DNA from: Tsukamurella sp. M9C
Lineage (GTDB): Bacteria; Actinomycetota; Actinomycetes; Mycobacteriales; Mycobacteriaceae
Direction of reading: 5' to 3'
Assembly (NCBI RefSeq): GCF_020169415.1
Contig: NZ_JAIULG010000019.1
Span: 1-64,000, forward strand
DNA length: 64,000 bases
Part shown: positions 26,061 through 35,557 of the stretch, piece by piece
Layout: each line of letters opens with the position of its first letter
Numbering within the stretch: the first letter of the stretch is position 1
Position numbers and translations under genes: made by a program
Notes under the pieces: model-generated
What the model was told of the DNA's origin: nothing
The model's input: only the letters and a program-made list of their open reading frames with translations
Database searches by the model: none

Positions 26061-26699
26061 GTGCGGCTCGTGCTCGCGTCGGCTTCGCCGGCGCGGCTGT
26101 CGGTGCTCCGCGCCGCGGGCACGTCGCCGCTGGTCTCCGTGTCGCAGGTCGACGAGGGCGCGATCCTCGCCGGCCTGGGCCCGGACGTCGCGCACGAGGA
26201 CGCCGTCGCCGCGCTCGCGCGGGCCAAGGCGCAGGACGTGGTCGCGCGGATCCTCGCCGAGGAGCCGCTGCCCGGCCGCGCCGTGGTGATCGGCTGCGAT
26301 TCGATGCTCTCCATCGACGGGGAGCTGGTCGGTAAGCCGCACACCCCCGAGGTCGCGGCGGCGCGCTGGCGCGCGATGCGCGGCCGCACGGGTCGCCTCC
26401 TCACGGGGCACTGCGCGATCCTCCTCGACGACGGTGCCGTGGCCGGCGAGGCCGGCGGCACCCGCGCGACGACGCTGCGGTTCGGCGCACCGTCGGACGC
26501 GGAGATCGAGGCGTACGTCGCGACGGGCGAACCCCTGCAGGTGGCCGGCGCGTTCACGCTCGACGGCCTCGGCGGCTGGTTCGTCGAGGGCATCGACGGC
26601 GACCCGAGCTCCGTCATCGGCATCTCCCTGCCGCTGACCCGGCAGCTGCTGACCGAGTTGGGCGTGTCCCCGGTCGCCCTGTGGTCGGACCGAGCCTGA
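26061..26699 (+). CDS. maf: Maf-family nucleoside triphosphate pyrophosphatase
   Basis: House-cleaning NTP pyrophosphatase of 212 residues. Maf signatures: LVLASASPARLSVLRAAG (substrate loop), VIGCDSMLSIDGELVGKP (catalytic Asp and Lys), AARWRAMRGRTGRLLTGH and DPSSVIGISLPL. The start is GTG 26061, 11 bases after accE5; the equivalent in Mtb is Rv3282 directly before sseA. Here the next gene is instead the acyltransferase operon. No ribosome binding site stands out, so coupled translation from accE5 is likely. Confidence 0.9.
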   Translation: MRLVLASASPARLSVLRAAGTSPLVSVSQVDEGAILAGLGPDVAHEDAVAALARAKAQDVVARILAEEPLPGRAVVIGCDSMLSIDGELVGKPHTPEVAAARWRAMRGRTGRLLTGHCAILLDDGAVAGEAGGTRATTLRFGAPSDAEIEAYVATGEPLQVAGAFTLDGLGGWFVEGIDGDPSSVIGISLPLTRQLLTELGVSPVALWSDRA

Positions 26700-26964
26700 T
26701 CTTCGTCATCACGGACGTGGTGGACCTCACAGGATTCTCGATCCAAATTTCGTAAGCATTGCGTTAACTCCCCGCAATCAGCGCGTTTCCGCAGCTGAGA
26801 ACCACTGTCGAAGCTTCAATCGCGTACACCGTTCGAGCTGCAAGAACACCGAAGCAATCGCCCACCACAATGTTCACCAACCCTGGTCAAGGGTCCGGGA
26901 GCGTGACGAGCGACACCACTACTTCGCCTCGCGAAAGGAATGGACGTCGTTTTAGCGTCATCCC
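26700..26964. other. 265-base intergenic region at the left edge of the acyltransferase operon
   Basis: No gene is visible in either strand. The sequence is less GC-rich than its neighbours (for example ATTTCGTAAGCATTGCG at 26746 onward) and contains the promoter of the following operon at 26953-26958. It marks the point where gene order departs from the maf-sseA adjacency of Mtb. No terminal repeats or att-like duplication were found here and at 34157-34226 by eye. Confidence 0.5.
26953..26958 (+). promoter_or_regulatory. -10 box TAGCGT of the acyltransferase operon
   Basis: TAGCGT, six bases (CATCCC), then ATG 26965. This leaderless geometry places an independent promoter at the head of the six-gene operon. 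Confidence 0.6.
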
Positions 26965-28206
26965 ATGACCACGACGCTCCGCCCCCTCGCCTCCTCCGAG
27001 ATCGGCTTCGTGGGCCCGCACCCCACCACGTGCGCCTTCGAGCTGACCGTGCGCGGCCCGCTGGACTCCGAGGCGCTCACCCACGCCTTCGCCGCGCTGC
27101 GCGCCGAGCACCCCGCACTCGACGCCGCCGTCGCGCCCGCGGGTGACGGCTACGCCTTCGTCGCCCCCGCGGGCGGCGCCGCCCGCACCGACGGCCCCGG
27201 CGCGCCGCTCGTCGACCCCGCCACGGCCCTGGCCCGCCTGCACGTCACCTCGTTCGACGACCGGCACCGCATCGCGCTCGCCGTCAACCACGCCCTCGCC
27301 GACGGCACGCACCTCTACGCACTGCTGCGCAGGCTCTGGTCGCACTACACCGCGCTCGTGCGCACCGGCGCCACGGACATCGGGGCGCCGCAGCCGTTCC
27401 CGGGCTCGGCGCAGCGGGTCCTCGCCGACCTCGACGTCCCCAAGGTCAGCACCGGCCGCGCCCGGCTCGACGGTGCGCGGTGGTACGGCAGCGCGCCCGT
27501 CCTCGGCCCGCGCGGCGGCGACGCCGTGCTCCCCGAGACGATCTCGCTGCGCTTCTCCCCCGAGACCACCGCGGGGCTCCTCGCCGCCGCCGAGGGCATC
27601 GGCCTGAACGCCCTGCTCTCCGGCATCCTGCTCACCGCGGAGCGGGCCGGCTTCCTGGGCGAGGACCCCGCCGCACCCGTCCGGATCGGCGCGATGACCC
27701 TCGTCGATCTCCGCCGCCGGGTGCGCCCGCTGCTCGACCCGACCGAGGTGACCAACTTCGTCGGCGCCTCGTACGCGGCGCCCGAGCTCACGTCCGCCTC
27801 CGACCCCGCCGCCGTGGGCGACGAGCTCGCCCGCACCGTCCGCCGGGACGTCCGGGGCGGCCGCGCGCTCACGGCGCTGGCGATCGCGGCCGCGGCGGGC
27901 GAGGCGCCCGAGCCCCCGGTCGTGCTCAGCAACCTCGGCCCGATCGACGTGGAGCTCCCCGACGGGCTGCTCGCGGAGGACCTGCGCCCGATCCTGTCCA
28001 TGGACTCCGCCGCCCTGCACGTGCCCGACGGTCCGCGGCGCCCGTCCCCGTCGGCGACGATCCACCAGATCTCGACGTTCCGCGGCCGCCTCGGGATCGA
28101 GGCGATCACCCTGGGCGGCACCGCCTCCGCCGACGCCCGGGCCGCCGTCGCCGACCGCATCGACGCCCTGGTCCACGCCGCGGCCCGCCGGGCACCCGCC
28201 GCCTGA
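26965..28206 (+). CDS. PapA5-like acyltransferase (1 of 4 in operon)
   Basis: 413 residues, cytosolic, CoA-dependent acyltransferase of the condensation-domain superfamily. The catalytic HxxxDG is HALADG at 109-114 (His109, Asp113). PapA5-like hallmarks follow: IGLNALLSGILLTAERAG, TLVDLRRRVRPLLDPTEVTN and the late LSNLGPIDVEL. PapA5 of Mtb transfers mycocerosic acids onto phthiocerol; here neither donor nor acceptor can be named. First gene of the operon. It resembles the genes at 28262 and 31638 in length and motif order, suggesting tandem duplication and divergence. Confidence 0.8.
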   Translation: MTTTLRPLASSEIGFVGPHPTTCAFELTVRGPLDSEALTHAFAALRAEHPALDAAVAPAGDGYAFVAPAGGAARTDGPGAPLVDPATALARLHVTSFDDRHRIALAVNHALADGTHLYALLRRLWSHYTALVRTGATDIGAPQPFPGSAQRVLADLDVPKVSTGRARLDGARWYGSAPVLGPRGGDAVLPETISLRFSPETTAGLLAAAEGIGLNALLSGILLTAERAGFLGEDPAAPVRIGAMTLVDLRRRVRPLLDPTEVTNFVGASYAAPELTSASDPAAVGDELARTVRRDVRGGRALTALAIAAAAGEAPEPPVVLSNLGPIDVELPDGLLAEDLRPILSMDSAALHVPDGPRRPSPSATIHQISTFRGRLGIEAITLGGTASADARAAVADRIDALVHAAARRAPAA

Positions 28207-28261
28207 CGCCCCGCACCGCCGCCGTCCCCGCCGAACCCGCCGTCCAGAACAGGAGCCGCAC

Positions 28262-29548
28262 ATGCAGAACCACCGCGCACTCACCTTCTCCGAGGCCTCC
28301 TTCGTCCGCCCCACTTCCCGGGAGGTGATCGGCACGTCGTTCGAGCTGCGCGGCACGGTCGACGGCACCGCGCTGCGCTCCGCGTTCACGGCCCTGCTGG
28401 AGGAGTACCCCGTGCTCGCGGCCCGCATCGTGGACGTCAAGGGCCGCCCGCACTTCGCCCCGGGCGACGCCGCCGTCGCCGCCGCGATCGGCTTCCGCGA
28501 CACCACCGCGCCGTGGACCGGCTACGAGCAGACGCCGCCGTGGTTCGTCGGCTCCGAGCAGCTGGCGGCGCTGTCGCTCACCGGGATCGGCGATCGGTAC
28601 CGGCTCACCCTGTGGGCGAGCCACGCTGCGACGGACGGCTCCGGCATCGTCGCGATCGCCGCCCGGTTGTTCGAGCTGTACACCGCGCTGGCGAGCGGAG
28701 CGACGCCGATCATCCGGCGCGCCAACGATTTCCCCGCCGAGCCGCACCTGGTGATGGCGGCGCGCGGCCACCTCCCCGAGGAGCTGGATTACGAGGAGCG
28801 GCTGGCGGGCACGGTCTGGCACGGCGCGGTCCCGGCGGAGTTCCCCGACGAGCCCGGGCCGGACGTCGACGACGCACTGCGGGTCCGGTTCACCGCCGGC
28901 GAGAGCGCGGCGCTCGACGCCGCCGCCCGCTCCCACGGGGTCTCGTCCCACGCGCTGGTCAGCGGCCTCATCGCCCGCGCCGAGCTCGCCGAGTGCGCGG
29001 AGGACTCCACCGTCGCCCTCCTGACGCCGGTCGACTTCCGCAGCCGCATCACGCCGCCGATCCCCCTGCGCTCGGTCACCGCGCTGTGCGGCTTCTCCTA
29101 CGTCGCCGTCGGCGACGGCCCGACCGCCGAGATCGCGCGCGCCGTCGCCGATCGGATCCGCTCCGACGTGCGCGACGGGACCGTGCTGCGGACCGCGGTG
29201 AGCCCGATGCCCGACGCGCGGACCCGGCGCCACGGCCCGCCCGTGCTCATCAGCAACCTGGGCGAGGTCCCGGCACCGGCCGTCCCCGGCGGGCTCGAGG
29301 TGCTCGACTTCCACGCGCAGATCGTCCGCAGCGCCGGCGGGATCCGCGAGTACGCCGCGGGCCACACCGGCACGGGCGTGCCGGCCGCGCCGATCGGCAC
29401 CTCCTACCTGGTCTCCGCCTTCGGCGGGCGGCTCTCGATCGAGCTGCGGGTCCTGCCCGGCACCCTCGACCCGCAGACCCGTCTCCGCCTCCTCGACCGC
29501 ATCGCCGACGGTGCGCACGCCCTGTTCGAGATCGGCACCGCGGCATGA
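28262..29548 (+). CDS. PapA5-like acyltransferase (2 of 4 in operon)
   Basis: 428 residues. The active-site motif is HAATDG (His121, Asp125). The acceptor domain shows VSSHALVSGLIARAELAE, LTPVDFRSRITPPIPLRS and ISNLGEVPAPAVPGGLEVLD, and it closes with FGGRLSIELRVLPGTLDP, shared almost unchanged with the gene at 31638. A ribosome binding site (AGGAG) lies before ATG 28262, and a 55-base gap separates it from the first gene. Its stop overlaps the next gene as ATGA. Probably O- or N-acylates a lipid or sugar using acyl-CoA or an acyl carrier; specificity unknown. Confidence 0.8.
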   Translation: MQNHRALTFSEASFVRPTSREVIGTSFELRGTVDGTALRSAFTALLEEYPVLAARIVDVKGRPHFAPGDAAVAAAIGFRDTTAPWTGYEQTPPWFVGSEQLAALSLTGIGDRYRLTLWASHAATDGSGIVAIAARLFELYTALASGATPIIRRANDFPAEPHLVMAARGHLPEELDYEERLAGTVWHGAVPAEFPDEPGPDVDDALRVRFTAGESAALDAAARSHGVSSHALVSGLIARAELAECAEDSTVALLTPVDFRSRITPPIPLRSVTALCGFSYVAVGDGPTAEIARAVADRIRSDVRDGTVLRTAVSPMPDARTRRHGPPVLISNLGEVPAPAVPGGLEVLDFHAQIVRSAGGIREYAAGHTGTGVPAAPIGTSYLVSAFGGRLSIELRVLPGTLDPQTRLRLLDRIADGAHALFEIGTAA

Positions 29549-30252
29549 CGGTCCCCCTCGCCGACACCGAGTCGCCGCCGGCCCCGCCGGTGGCGCTGCT
29601 GGTCGACGTCGGCCTGCAGCTGGGCGTGTACTTCGCGCTGCGCTACCTCGTCGGCGCGGGGCAGCTCGTCGCGCTCGTCACCGGCACCGCGCTGGTGGCG
29701 GTCCGGATCCTGGCCCGCTCGATCGCGCGCCGGGCGGCCGACCCGCTGGAGCTGTTCACCCTCACGCTGCTCGCCTGCTCGATCACCGCGGCCGCGATCT
29801 CGGGCAGCCCCCGCGTGATCCTGCTGGTGGAGACGGCCATCGGCGGCCTCATGGCCGTCGCGATCGCCGCCGGCCTGGTGCTGCGGCGGCGCGCCGTCGC
29901 CACGCTGATGATGCGGCTCACGGTGCGCGGCGACGCGGCGCGGGCCCAGCAGTGGAACCGCCGCGTGCGCACCGAGCGCCGCTGCGTGCGGGCGATCGGC
30001 GCCGTCGACCCGCTGTGGCTCGTCGCGGTCGTCATCAGCACCACCGCCTCGATCAGCGCGGCGCTGGGCCTGCCCATCGACTACGCGGTGGTCGCCTGCC
30101 AGGTGATCCCCCTGCTGGTCGCCGTCCCCGTGCTCCCGCTCACGCTGCTCCTCCTGCGCCCCGTCCGGGCCGCTCTCGCCGGCGCCGCCGACGAGGGCGT
30201 CGTCCGGGCTTCTCGAACCGAGCTCCATCCGACCGTCGAAAGGACGAACTGA
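29545..30252 (+). CDS. Polytopic membrane protein, VC0807-like
   Basis: 235 residues with about six predicted membrane helices in three hairpins (from VDVGLQLGVYFALRYLVGAG to VVACQVIPLLVAVPVLPLTL). The pattern of ARRAADPLELFTLTLLACS, then SGSPRVILLVETAIGG, resembles VC0807-family proteins (recalled, moderate confidence). The middle contains a charged cytosolic segment (RRRVRTERRCVR). It begins with ATG overlapping the previous stop and ends one base before the glycosyltransferase ATG, so it is a tightly coupled operon member. A role in moving or anchoring the glycolipid product is an inference from context. Confidence 0.65.
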   Translation: MTVPLADTESPPAPPVALLVDVGLQLGVYFALRYLVGAGQLVALVTGTALVAVRILARSIARRAADPLELFTLTLLACSITAAAISGSPRVILLVETAIGGLMAVAIAAGLVLRRRAVATLMMRLTVRGDAARAQQWNRRVRTERRCVRAIGAVDPLWLVAVVISTTASISAALGLPIDYAVVACQVIPLLVAVPVLPLTLLLLRPVRAALAGAADEGVVRASRTELHPTVERTN

Positions 30253-30253
30253 C

Positions 30254-31636
30254 ATGAAGGTCTGCATCCTCGCCATGGGGAGCCGCGGCGACGTCCAGCC
30301 GACGATCGCGATCGGGCTCGCGCTCCGCGCCCGCGGGCACGAGGTGACCATCGCCGCGATGGGCGATCCGCTGGTGCGGCTCATCCGTTCCGCGGGCCTG
30401 GACGCCCACCGGCTCAACGACTTCGTGCCGGACTACGACGACGACTACCGCGACGTGATCCACCGCCCCGTCGAGCGGATGCGTGCCTACGGCCGCTGGC
30501 TGGTGCGCAACATCGCCACCATCTCCCGGGAGACCGAGACCGTGTGCCGCGACGCGGACGTGGTGCTGACCCACTCGGACGCCGTCGATTTCGCGCTGCC
30601 GATCACCCGCCGCAGCGGCGCGACGATCATCAGCTACCGGTTCTTCCCCGGCACCACCAACAGCGTCTACCCGATGACGCAGTACACCCCCGCAGGCCTG
30701 ACCAGCGACGTGCTGTCCCGGTCGCCGCGCATGGTCAAGCGCGCGACCTGGGCGCTCGGCGACTCCTTCACCTGGACGCACGTGCGGGCCGCGGTGAACT
30801 TCCACCGGATGTCGGTGGGCGAGGCGCCGTACCGCTCGCGGCGCGCGAAGAACCGCGACGCCAACGAGATCGTCGATCTGCAGCTCTACGACCCCGCCCT
30901 CACCCCGGACCTGGTCCCCGAGTTCAGCCGGACGCGGCCGATGCTCGGCTTCCTCGAGGTCCCCGCCGACGCCTGGCTCCGCCAGGGCGAGCAGAAGCGC
31001 ACCGACGCCGACCTCATGGCCTGGCTCGAGGACGGCGACGCCCCGATCTATTGGGGCTTCGGCAGCATGCGAATCGCGGACCCGGACGGCATGGCACGCA
31101 CCTTCGCCCGCGTCTGCGCCGAGCGCGGCCGCCGCGGCCTCATCGTCGCCGGCTGGAGCGATCTGGTCGGCGCCGACCTCGGCGACCACGTCCGGGTCGT
31201 CGACGAGGTGGTGCACGCGGAGGTGCTGCCGCACTGCGCCGCCGCCGTGCACCACGGCGGGGCGGGCACGACGGCCGCGTCGCTGCGCGCCGGGCTGCCC
31301 ACGCTGATCTGCCCGGTACTCGCGGACCAGCCCTTCTGGGGCGCGCGGGTCACCGACCTCGGCGTCGGCGCCTGCCTGCCGATGCGCAATCTCACCGCGG
31401 AGCGCCTGCACGCGGCCTTCGACCTGCTGCTCGATCCGGCCACCCGCCGTCGGGCGCAGCGCATCTCGTCGCTCATCGACCTCGGCGACATCCCCGCGCG
31501 CCGGGCCGCGACGATCATCGAGTCGATCGCGGAGGACGACGGCGTGGACGTGCGCACCGTCGCGGCCGTGACGGCGCCCGACACCGTCGACTTCGACGCC
31601 GCCGACGTGGTCTCCCTCGCCGGGCTGGAGGTGTGA
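30254..31636 (+). CDS. GT1-family (MGT/GPL-type) glycosyltransferase
   Basis: 460 residues, GT-B fold. N-terminal MKVCILAMGSRGDVQPTIAI and the acceptor domain with VVLTHSDAVDFALPITRRSG; C-terminal nucleotide-sugar domain with IYWGFGSMRIADPDG, then LPHCAAAVHHGGAGTTAASL and PVLADQPFWGARVTDLGVG. This matches sterol-glucosyltransferase-like enzymes, including the mycobacterial glycopeptidolipid and phenolic glycolipid transferases. No membrane helix; probably works at the inner face of the membrane. As the only sugar transferase in the operon it defines the product as a glycolipid or glycosylated metabolite. Donor sugar and acceptor unknown. Confidence 0.88.
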   Translation: MKVCILAMGSRGDVQPTIAIGLALRARGHEVTIAAMGDPLVRLIRSAGLDAHRLNDFVPDYDDDYRDVIHRPVERMRAYGRWLVRNIATISRETETVCRDADVVLTHSDAVDFALPITRRSGATIISYRFFPGTTNSVYPMTQYTPAGLTSDVLSRSPRMVKRATWALGDSFTWTHVRAAVNFHRMSVGEAPYRSRRAKNRDANEIVDLQLYDPALTPDLVPEFSRTRPMLGFLEVPADAWLRQGEQKRTDADLMAWLEDGDAPIYWGFGSMRIADPDGMARTFARVCAERGRRGLIVAGWSDLVGADLGDHVRVVDEVVHAEVLPHCAAAVHHGGAGTTAASLRAGLPTLICPVLADQPFWGARVTDLGVGACLPMRNLTAERLHAAFDLLLDPATRRRAQRISSLIDLGDIPARRAATIIESIAEDDGVDVRTVAAVTAPDTVDFDAADVVSLAGLEV

Positions 31637-31637
31637 G

Positions 31638-32885
31638 ATGTCCCGACGAGCCCTGACCCCGCTCGAGATCCCCTACGTGCTGACGGGGACCACCTCCAGC
31701 GGCAGCTTCACCGTCCGCGGCCCGATCGACGCTGGCCGCCTGGCCCGCGCCTACGCCGCGCTCCGCCGGGAGTACCCCGTCCTCGCGGGCCGGATCGAGC
31801 CCCACGCCTTCGGTTTCGACCTCGTCGCGCCCGACGCCGCGCCCGACGAGGAGTCCGCGCCGATCCAGGTCGAGCTGCGCGCGTTCGCGCCCGGCGACGT
31901 GCGGCTCGGCGTCGACGCCGAGCGGGCGATCGCGGCGGTGCAGCTCGTCTCCGACGGCGACCTGCACCGCGTCACGCTCGGGGTGAGCCACGCCGTCGCC
32001 GACGGCGCGCACGCCCTGTACCTGAATCTGCGCCTGTGGGAGCTGTACTCGGGCGCCGAGCCCGCGGACCCCGCCGGGCTCCCCGCCGCCCCGACCGAGC
32101 TGGCGGACCGCCTCGCGGCGGGCGAGCCACCCGCGCCGTCCGTCGTCGACGTCCTCCCCACCGCGACGGTGCCCTCGCCGGCCGATGTCGATGCCGGCGA
32201 CTTCGTCTTCGAGCGGATCCGCCTCGACGCGGCCTCCACCGACGCCCTGCGCCGTCGCGCCAAGGAGGCCGGCCTGAGCCTGCACGGCCTGCTGGCGGGC
32301 ATCATCGTCGCCGCGGAGCGCGCCGAGCTCGACCGGCCCGACGACGAGGCGGTGCCCCTCGCCGTCTTCAGCCCCGTCGACCTCCGGGCCCGCGCCGAGC
32401 CCGCCGTCCCGGCCGCAGCGGTCACGAACTTCGCCGGCTCGTCGACGGTGCCGGTGGCGGTGCGCGGCGACACCTCGCCCGAGGAGATCGGCCGGGCCGT
32501 CCTGGAGGGGCTGCGCGCCGACCTCGCCGACGGCACCGTCGCCGCCGCCCTCACCGGCGCCGCCCCGGTGACCGTGACCGGCGGGGTTCCCGTGCGGCTG
32601 AGCAACATCGGGGCGATCCCGGCACCGGCGACCCCGGAGGGCGTGACCGCGCTCGACTTCCACACCAGCTCCGAGGTCGACATCGAGCGGGTCCGCGCGC
32701 TGGTGCGGGGCGCCCCGCCCGAGGCGCTGGCGCCGCTCGTCGGCCTGCACCACCACGCCCTCACCTTCGACGGACGGCTGTCGATCGAGCTGCGGCACGC
32801 GCCCGGCACGCTCGCGCCCGACGCCGCCCGCCGCATCCGGGACCGGATCGAGTCCGGTCTCGTCGGCGCCGGGGCCGCCGCATGA
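31638..32885 (+). CDS. PapA5-like acyltransferase (3 of 4 in operon)
   Basis: 415 residues. Active-site HAVADG (His118, Asp122), LSLHGLLAGIIVAAERAE, FSPVDLRARAEPAVPAAAVT, LSNIGAIPAPATPEGV and FDGRLSIELRHAPGTLAP. Most like the second acyltransferase of the operon, including the conserved opening LTPLEIPYV (LTFSEASFV in the second). ATG 31638 lies one base after the glycosyltransferase stop, and its own stop overlaps the next gene by ATGA. Probably a dedicated acyltransferase for another position of the same product. Confidence 0.8.
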   Translation: MSRRALTPLEIPYVLTGTTSSGSFTVRGPIDAGRLARAYAALRREYPVLAGRIEPHAFGFDLVAPDAAPDEESAPIQVELRAFAPGDVRLGVDAERAIAAVQLVSDGDLHRVTLGVSHAVADGAHALYLNLRLWELYSGAEPADPAGLPAAPTELADRLAAGEPPAPSVVDVLPTATVPSPADVDAGDFVFERIRLDAASTDALRRRAKEAGLSLHGLLAGIIVAAERAELDRPDDEAVPLAVFSPVDLRARAEPAVPAAAVTNFAGSSTVPVAVRGDTSPEEIGRAVLEGLRADLADGTVAAALTGAAPVTVTGGVPVRLSNIGAIPAPATPEGVTALDFHTSSEVDIERVRALVRGAPPEALAPLVGLHHHALTFDGRLSIELRHAPGTLAPDAARRIRDRIESGLVGAGAAA

Positions 32886-34156
32886 CGGCCGACCTGCTGG
32901 CGTTCGTCGACCAGGGCGCGGCCTCGGGCACCCGCGCGACCGGGCGCAACTCGCTCATCCAGGTGACCTGGATCTACGACGACGGCGTCGACCTCGCCGG
33001 GCTCGAGCGGTTCCGCACCGCGCTCACCGGCGGGCTGCTGGGCCGCCGGATCGCCCACTCGCCGCTGCCCTTCGGCCGGGACCGCTGGGTCGCGACCACC
33101 GCCGCGCCGCGGATCGCCGTGGAGGCGGCACCGCGCCCGCGGGAGGCGATCGACGGCTGGCTCGACGAGCGCGCCGCCGCCCCGATCGACCCGTGGTCGG
33201 GGCCGGGCTGGCACCTGGGCGTGCTGCCACTGACCGACGGCGGATCCGCCGTGACCCTGGTGGTCTCGCACGTCCTCGCCGACGGGGTGGGCACCGCGAC
33301 CGCCGTCGCGGAGGCCGCATCGGGCGCCGTCCGCGACCTGCCCTACCCCCGCGAGGCGACCACCCCGCTGCGGGCCGTCCGCCGTGACGCCGCCCTGGTC
33401 GCGCGCGAGCTCCCCGCCGCGGTGCGCGCGGCCGCGACGGCGGCCCGGCTCGCCCGCGGCCGCCTGGAGCACGACGGTCCTGCGCCGGCGCACCCCGTCG
33501 GGCCCGACCGCTGGGCCGTCGCGCACCTCGACCGCGCGGCGCTCGCGGCGCGGGCCGAGGAATCCGGGGGCACCGAATCGACCCTGCTGTTCCGGTCCGC
33601 CGCGCGGATCGCCGCCGAACTCGGCTGGATCCGGCCCGACGGGCAGGCCGTGCTCGGCCTGTCCGTGAACCGGCGCGAGGACGGCGACCTGCGTGGCAAC
33701 GCGATCGTCGACGCCGAGCTCCTCGTCGATCCGGCCACGGGCCCCGACGGCATCGTGGCCCTGCGGGCCGACGTCAAGGGCGTGCTCGGCGCGCTGCCCG
33801 ACGCCGGCCGCTACGACGCCTTCGGCCCGCTGCTGACCCTGCTGCCCCGTCGCACGCTGGCCTCGCTCATCGACGCCCCCGCCGATCCGGCGCACCCGGT
33901 GACGACGTGCGCCGGCGTCGGCGCCCTGCCCGCGCCCGTCCGCGCGCCCGACGGCACCCCCTCCGACCGCGCGTGGTTCCGCCTCGCCTGGTCCGCGCTC
34001 CCCGGCCGGATCGCGCCGCCGCGCCCGCCGTACCTCTACGTGGGATGGACGGGCACCGAGGCGGAGACCTCGTTGTTCGTCGCGAGCAATCTCGCGGCCG
34101 CCGCGGACCTGCAGGGCGTCGTCGAGCGGTCGCTGCCCGAGTACGCGGACCACTGA
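32882..34156 (+). CDS. Condensation/WS-DGAT-like acyltransferase (4 of 4 in operon)
   Basis: 424 residues. It carries HVLADG (His130, Asp134) but is otherwise unlike the three PapA5-like neighbours: it opens with [20 protein letters not shown], lacks the VDLR segment, and has [20 protein letters not shown], a style closer to WS/DGAT and PapA1-3-like proteins. The two flanking domains and the catalytic His make it an acyl-CoA-dependent transferase. It is the last gene of the operon; a strong hairpin follows at 34172-34205. Its divergence suggests a different donor or acceptor from its neighbours. Confidence 0.7.
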   Translation: MTADLLAFVDQGAASGTRATGRNSLIQVTWIYDDGVDLAGLERFRTALTGGLLGRRIAHSPLPFGRDRWVATTAAPRIAVEAAPRPREAIDGWLDERAAAPIDPWSGPGWHLGVLPLTDGGSAVTLVVSHVLADGVGTATAVAEAASGAVRDLPYPREATTPLRAVRRDAALVARELPAAVRAAATAARLARGRLEHDGPAPAHPVGPDRWAVAHLDRAALAARAEESGGTESTLLFRSAARIAAELGWIRPDGQAVLGLSVNRREDGDLRGNAIVDAELLVDPATGPDGIVALRADVKGVLGALPDAGRYDAFGPLLTLLPRRTLASLIDAPADPAHPVTTCAGVGALPAPVRAPDGTPSDRAWFRLAWSALPGRIAPPRPPYLYVGWTGTEAETSLFVASNLAAAADLQGVVERSLPEYADH

Positions 34157-34171
34157 GTGCGGGAACACGCC

Positions 34172-34205
34172 GCCGCCCGGGGTCGCCGCGGGGCGCCCGG
34201 GCGGC
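34172..34205 (+). terminator. Hairpin after the acyltransferase operon
   Basis: GCCGCCCGGG (34172-34181) pairs exactly with CCCGGGCGGC (34196-34205) across a 14-base loop. No T tract. It lies 15 bases after the last stop and just before the sseA promoter, separating the two transcription units. Confidence 0.6.
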
Positions 34206-34213
34206 CTGGGGGC

Positions 34214-34219
34214 TAGGCT
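34214..34219 (+). promoter_or_regulatory. -10 box TAGGCT, predicted leaderless start of sseA
   Basis: TAGGCT, seven bases (TGCGGAC), then GTG 34227. No ribosome binding site is visible. Confidence 0.6.
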
Positions 34220-34226
34220 TGCGGAC

Positions 34227-35120
34227 GTGGCTATCGAGACCGATCCGAGCGCGGAACTGCAGGACTACGCACACCCCGAGCGCCTCGTCACCGCGGACTG
34301 GCTGAGCGGACACCTGGGGGTCCCCGGCCTCAAGGTGATCGAGTCCGACGAGGACGTGCTCCTCTACGACATCGGGCACATCCCGACCGCGCAGAAGGTG
34401 GACTGGCACCTGCACCTGAACGACCCGGTGACGCGCGACTACATCACCGGCGAGCAGTTCGCGGAACTCATGCGCGCCAAGGGCATCAGCCGCGACGACA
34501 CCGTCGTGATCTACGGCGACAAGTCGAACTGGTGGGCCGCGTACGCGCTGTGGGTGTTCACCCTCTTCGGCCACCCGGACGTGCGCCTGCTCGACGGCGG
34601 CCGCGACAAGTGGATCAGCGACGCCCGCGACGTCTCGCTCGAGCAGCCGGAGTACCCGCGCAGCGACTACCCCGTCGTCGAGCGCGACGACACGGTGATC
34701 CGCGCGTTCGCCGACCAGGTCCGCGCCGACATCGGCACGCGCGCCCTCGTCGACGTGCGCTCGCCGCAGGAGTACACGGGCGAGCGCACCCACATGCCCG
34801 ACTACCCGGAGGAGGGCGCCCTGCGCGGCGGCCACATCCCCACCGCGGTGTCGATCCCGTGGGCCAAGGCCGCCCGGCAGGACGGCCGGTTCCTCCCCCA
34901 CGCCGATCTCCTCGAGGTCTACGGCGGCCTCGATCCGCAGGCACCGGTCACGGCCTACTGCCGGATCGGCGAGCGCTCGAGCCACACCTGGTTCGTGCTC
35001 ACCCACCTCCTCGGCTTCACGGACGTCAAGAACTACGACGGCTCGTGGACCGAGTGGGGCAACACCGTGCGGGCCCCCATCGTGCGCGGCGAGGAGCCCG
35101 GCGCCGCGCCCGGCGCATGA
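34227..35120 (+). CDS. sseA: Thiosulfate/3-mercaptopyruvate sulfurtransferase SseA
   Basis: Two-domain rhodanese of 297 residues. The inactive N-terminal domain contains [20 protein letters not shown]; the C-terminal domain has [13 protein letters not shown] and the active-site loop [12 protein letters not shown] with persulfide Cys245. It moves sulfane sulfur to cyanide or other thiols, and in Mtb (Rv3283) lies next to maf and the SufE-like Rv3284. The start is GTG 34227, with a leaderless -10. Its stop overlaps the next gene by ATGA, suggesting coupled sulfur handling. Confidence 0.92.
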   Translation: MAIETDPSAELQDYAHPERLVTADWLSGHLGVPGLKVIESDEDVLLYDIGHIPTAQKVDWHLHLNDPVTRDYITGEQFAELMRAKGISRDDTVVIYGDKSNWWAAYALWVFTLFGHPDVRLLDGGRDKWISDARDVSLEQPEYPRSDYPVVERDDTVIRAFADQVRADIGTRALVDVRSPQEYTGERTHMPDYPEEGALRGGHIPTAVSIPWAKAARQDGRFLPHADLLEVYGGLDPQAPVTAYCRIGERSSHTWFVLTHLLGFTDVKNYDGSWTEWGNTVRAPIVRGEEPGAAPGA

Positions 35121-35533
35121 GCGCCCTGCCCGCGCCCCTGGCGGAGATCGTCGACGACTTCGCCGGGGTCGGCGAACAGGACCGGCTCGAACTGCTGCTG
35201 GAGTTCTCGCGCGAGCTGCCTGAGCTCCCCGAGCACCTGACCGCCGCGGCGATGGAGCCGGTGCCGGAGTGCCAGTCGCCGCTGTTCCTCGACGTCGACG
35301 CCTCGGACCCCGAGGCGGTGCGGCTGTACTTCAGCGCGCCGCCGGAGGCCCCGACCACCCGCGGCTTCGCGTCGATCCTGGCGCAGGGCCTCGACGGGCA
35401 GCCGGCCGCGGCGATCGTCGCCGTGCCCGACGACTTCCACCACGCCCTCGGCCTCGACTCCGTGGTGAGCCCCTTGCGCCTGCGCGGGATGTCGGCGATG
35501 CTGGCCCGCATCAAGCGCCGGCTCGCCGGGTAG
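35117..35533 (+). CDS. SufE-like sulfur-transfer protein
   Basis: 138 residues of the SufE family, which accepts persulfide sulfur from cysteine desulfurase (here perhaps from SseA). Recognised by [20 protein letters not shown], then [16 protein letters not shown] with the acceptor Cys, then [18 protein letters not shown]-like strand (here [18 protein letters not shown]) and [23 protein letters not shown] 35117 overlaps sseA (ATGA). Equivalent to Mtb Rv3284. Confidence 0.9.
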   Translation: MSALPAPLAEIVDDFAGVGEQDRLELLLEFSRELPELPEHLTAAAMEPVPECQSPLFLDVDASDPEAVRLYFSAPPEAPTTRGFASILAQGLDGQPAAAIVAVPDDFHHALGLDSVVSPLRLRGMSAMLARIKRRLAG

Positions 35534-35557
35534 CACTGTCACGAAGCGAGCCCCGCC

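Noticed and set aside
26700-34226. Genomic-island boundaries with att sites or transposase for the acyltransferase operon
   Set aside because: No integrase, transposase, tRNA or flanking direct repeat could be found by eye; only gene order and somewhat lower GC at the left edge suggest insertion.
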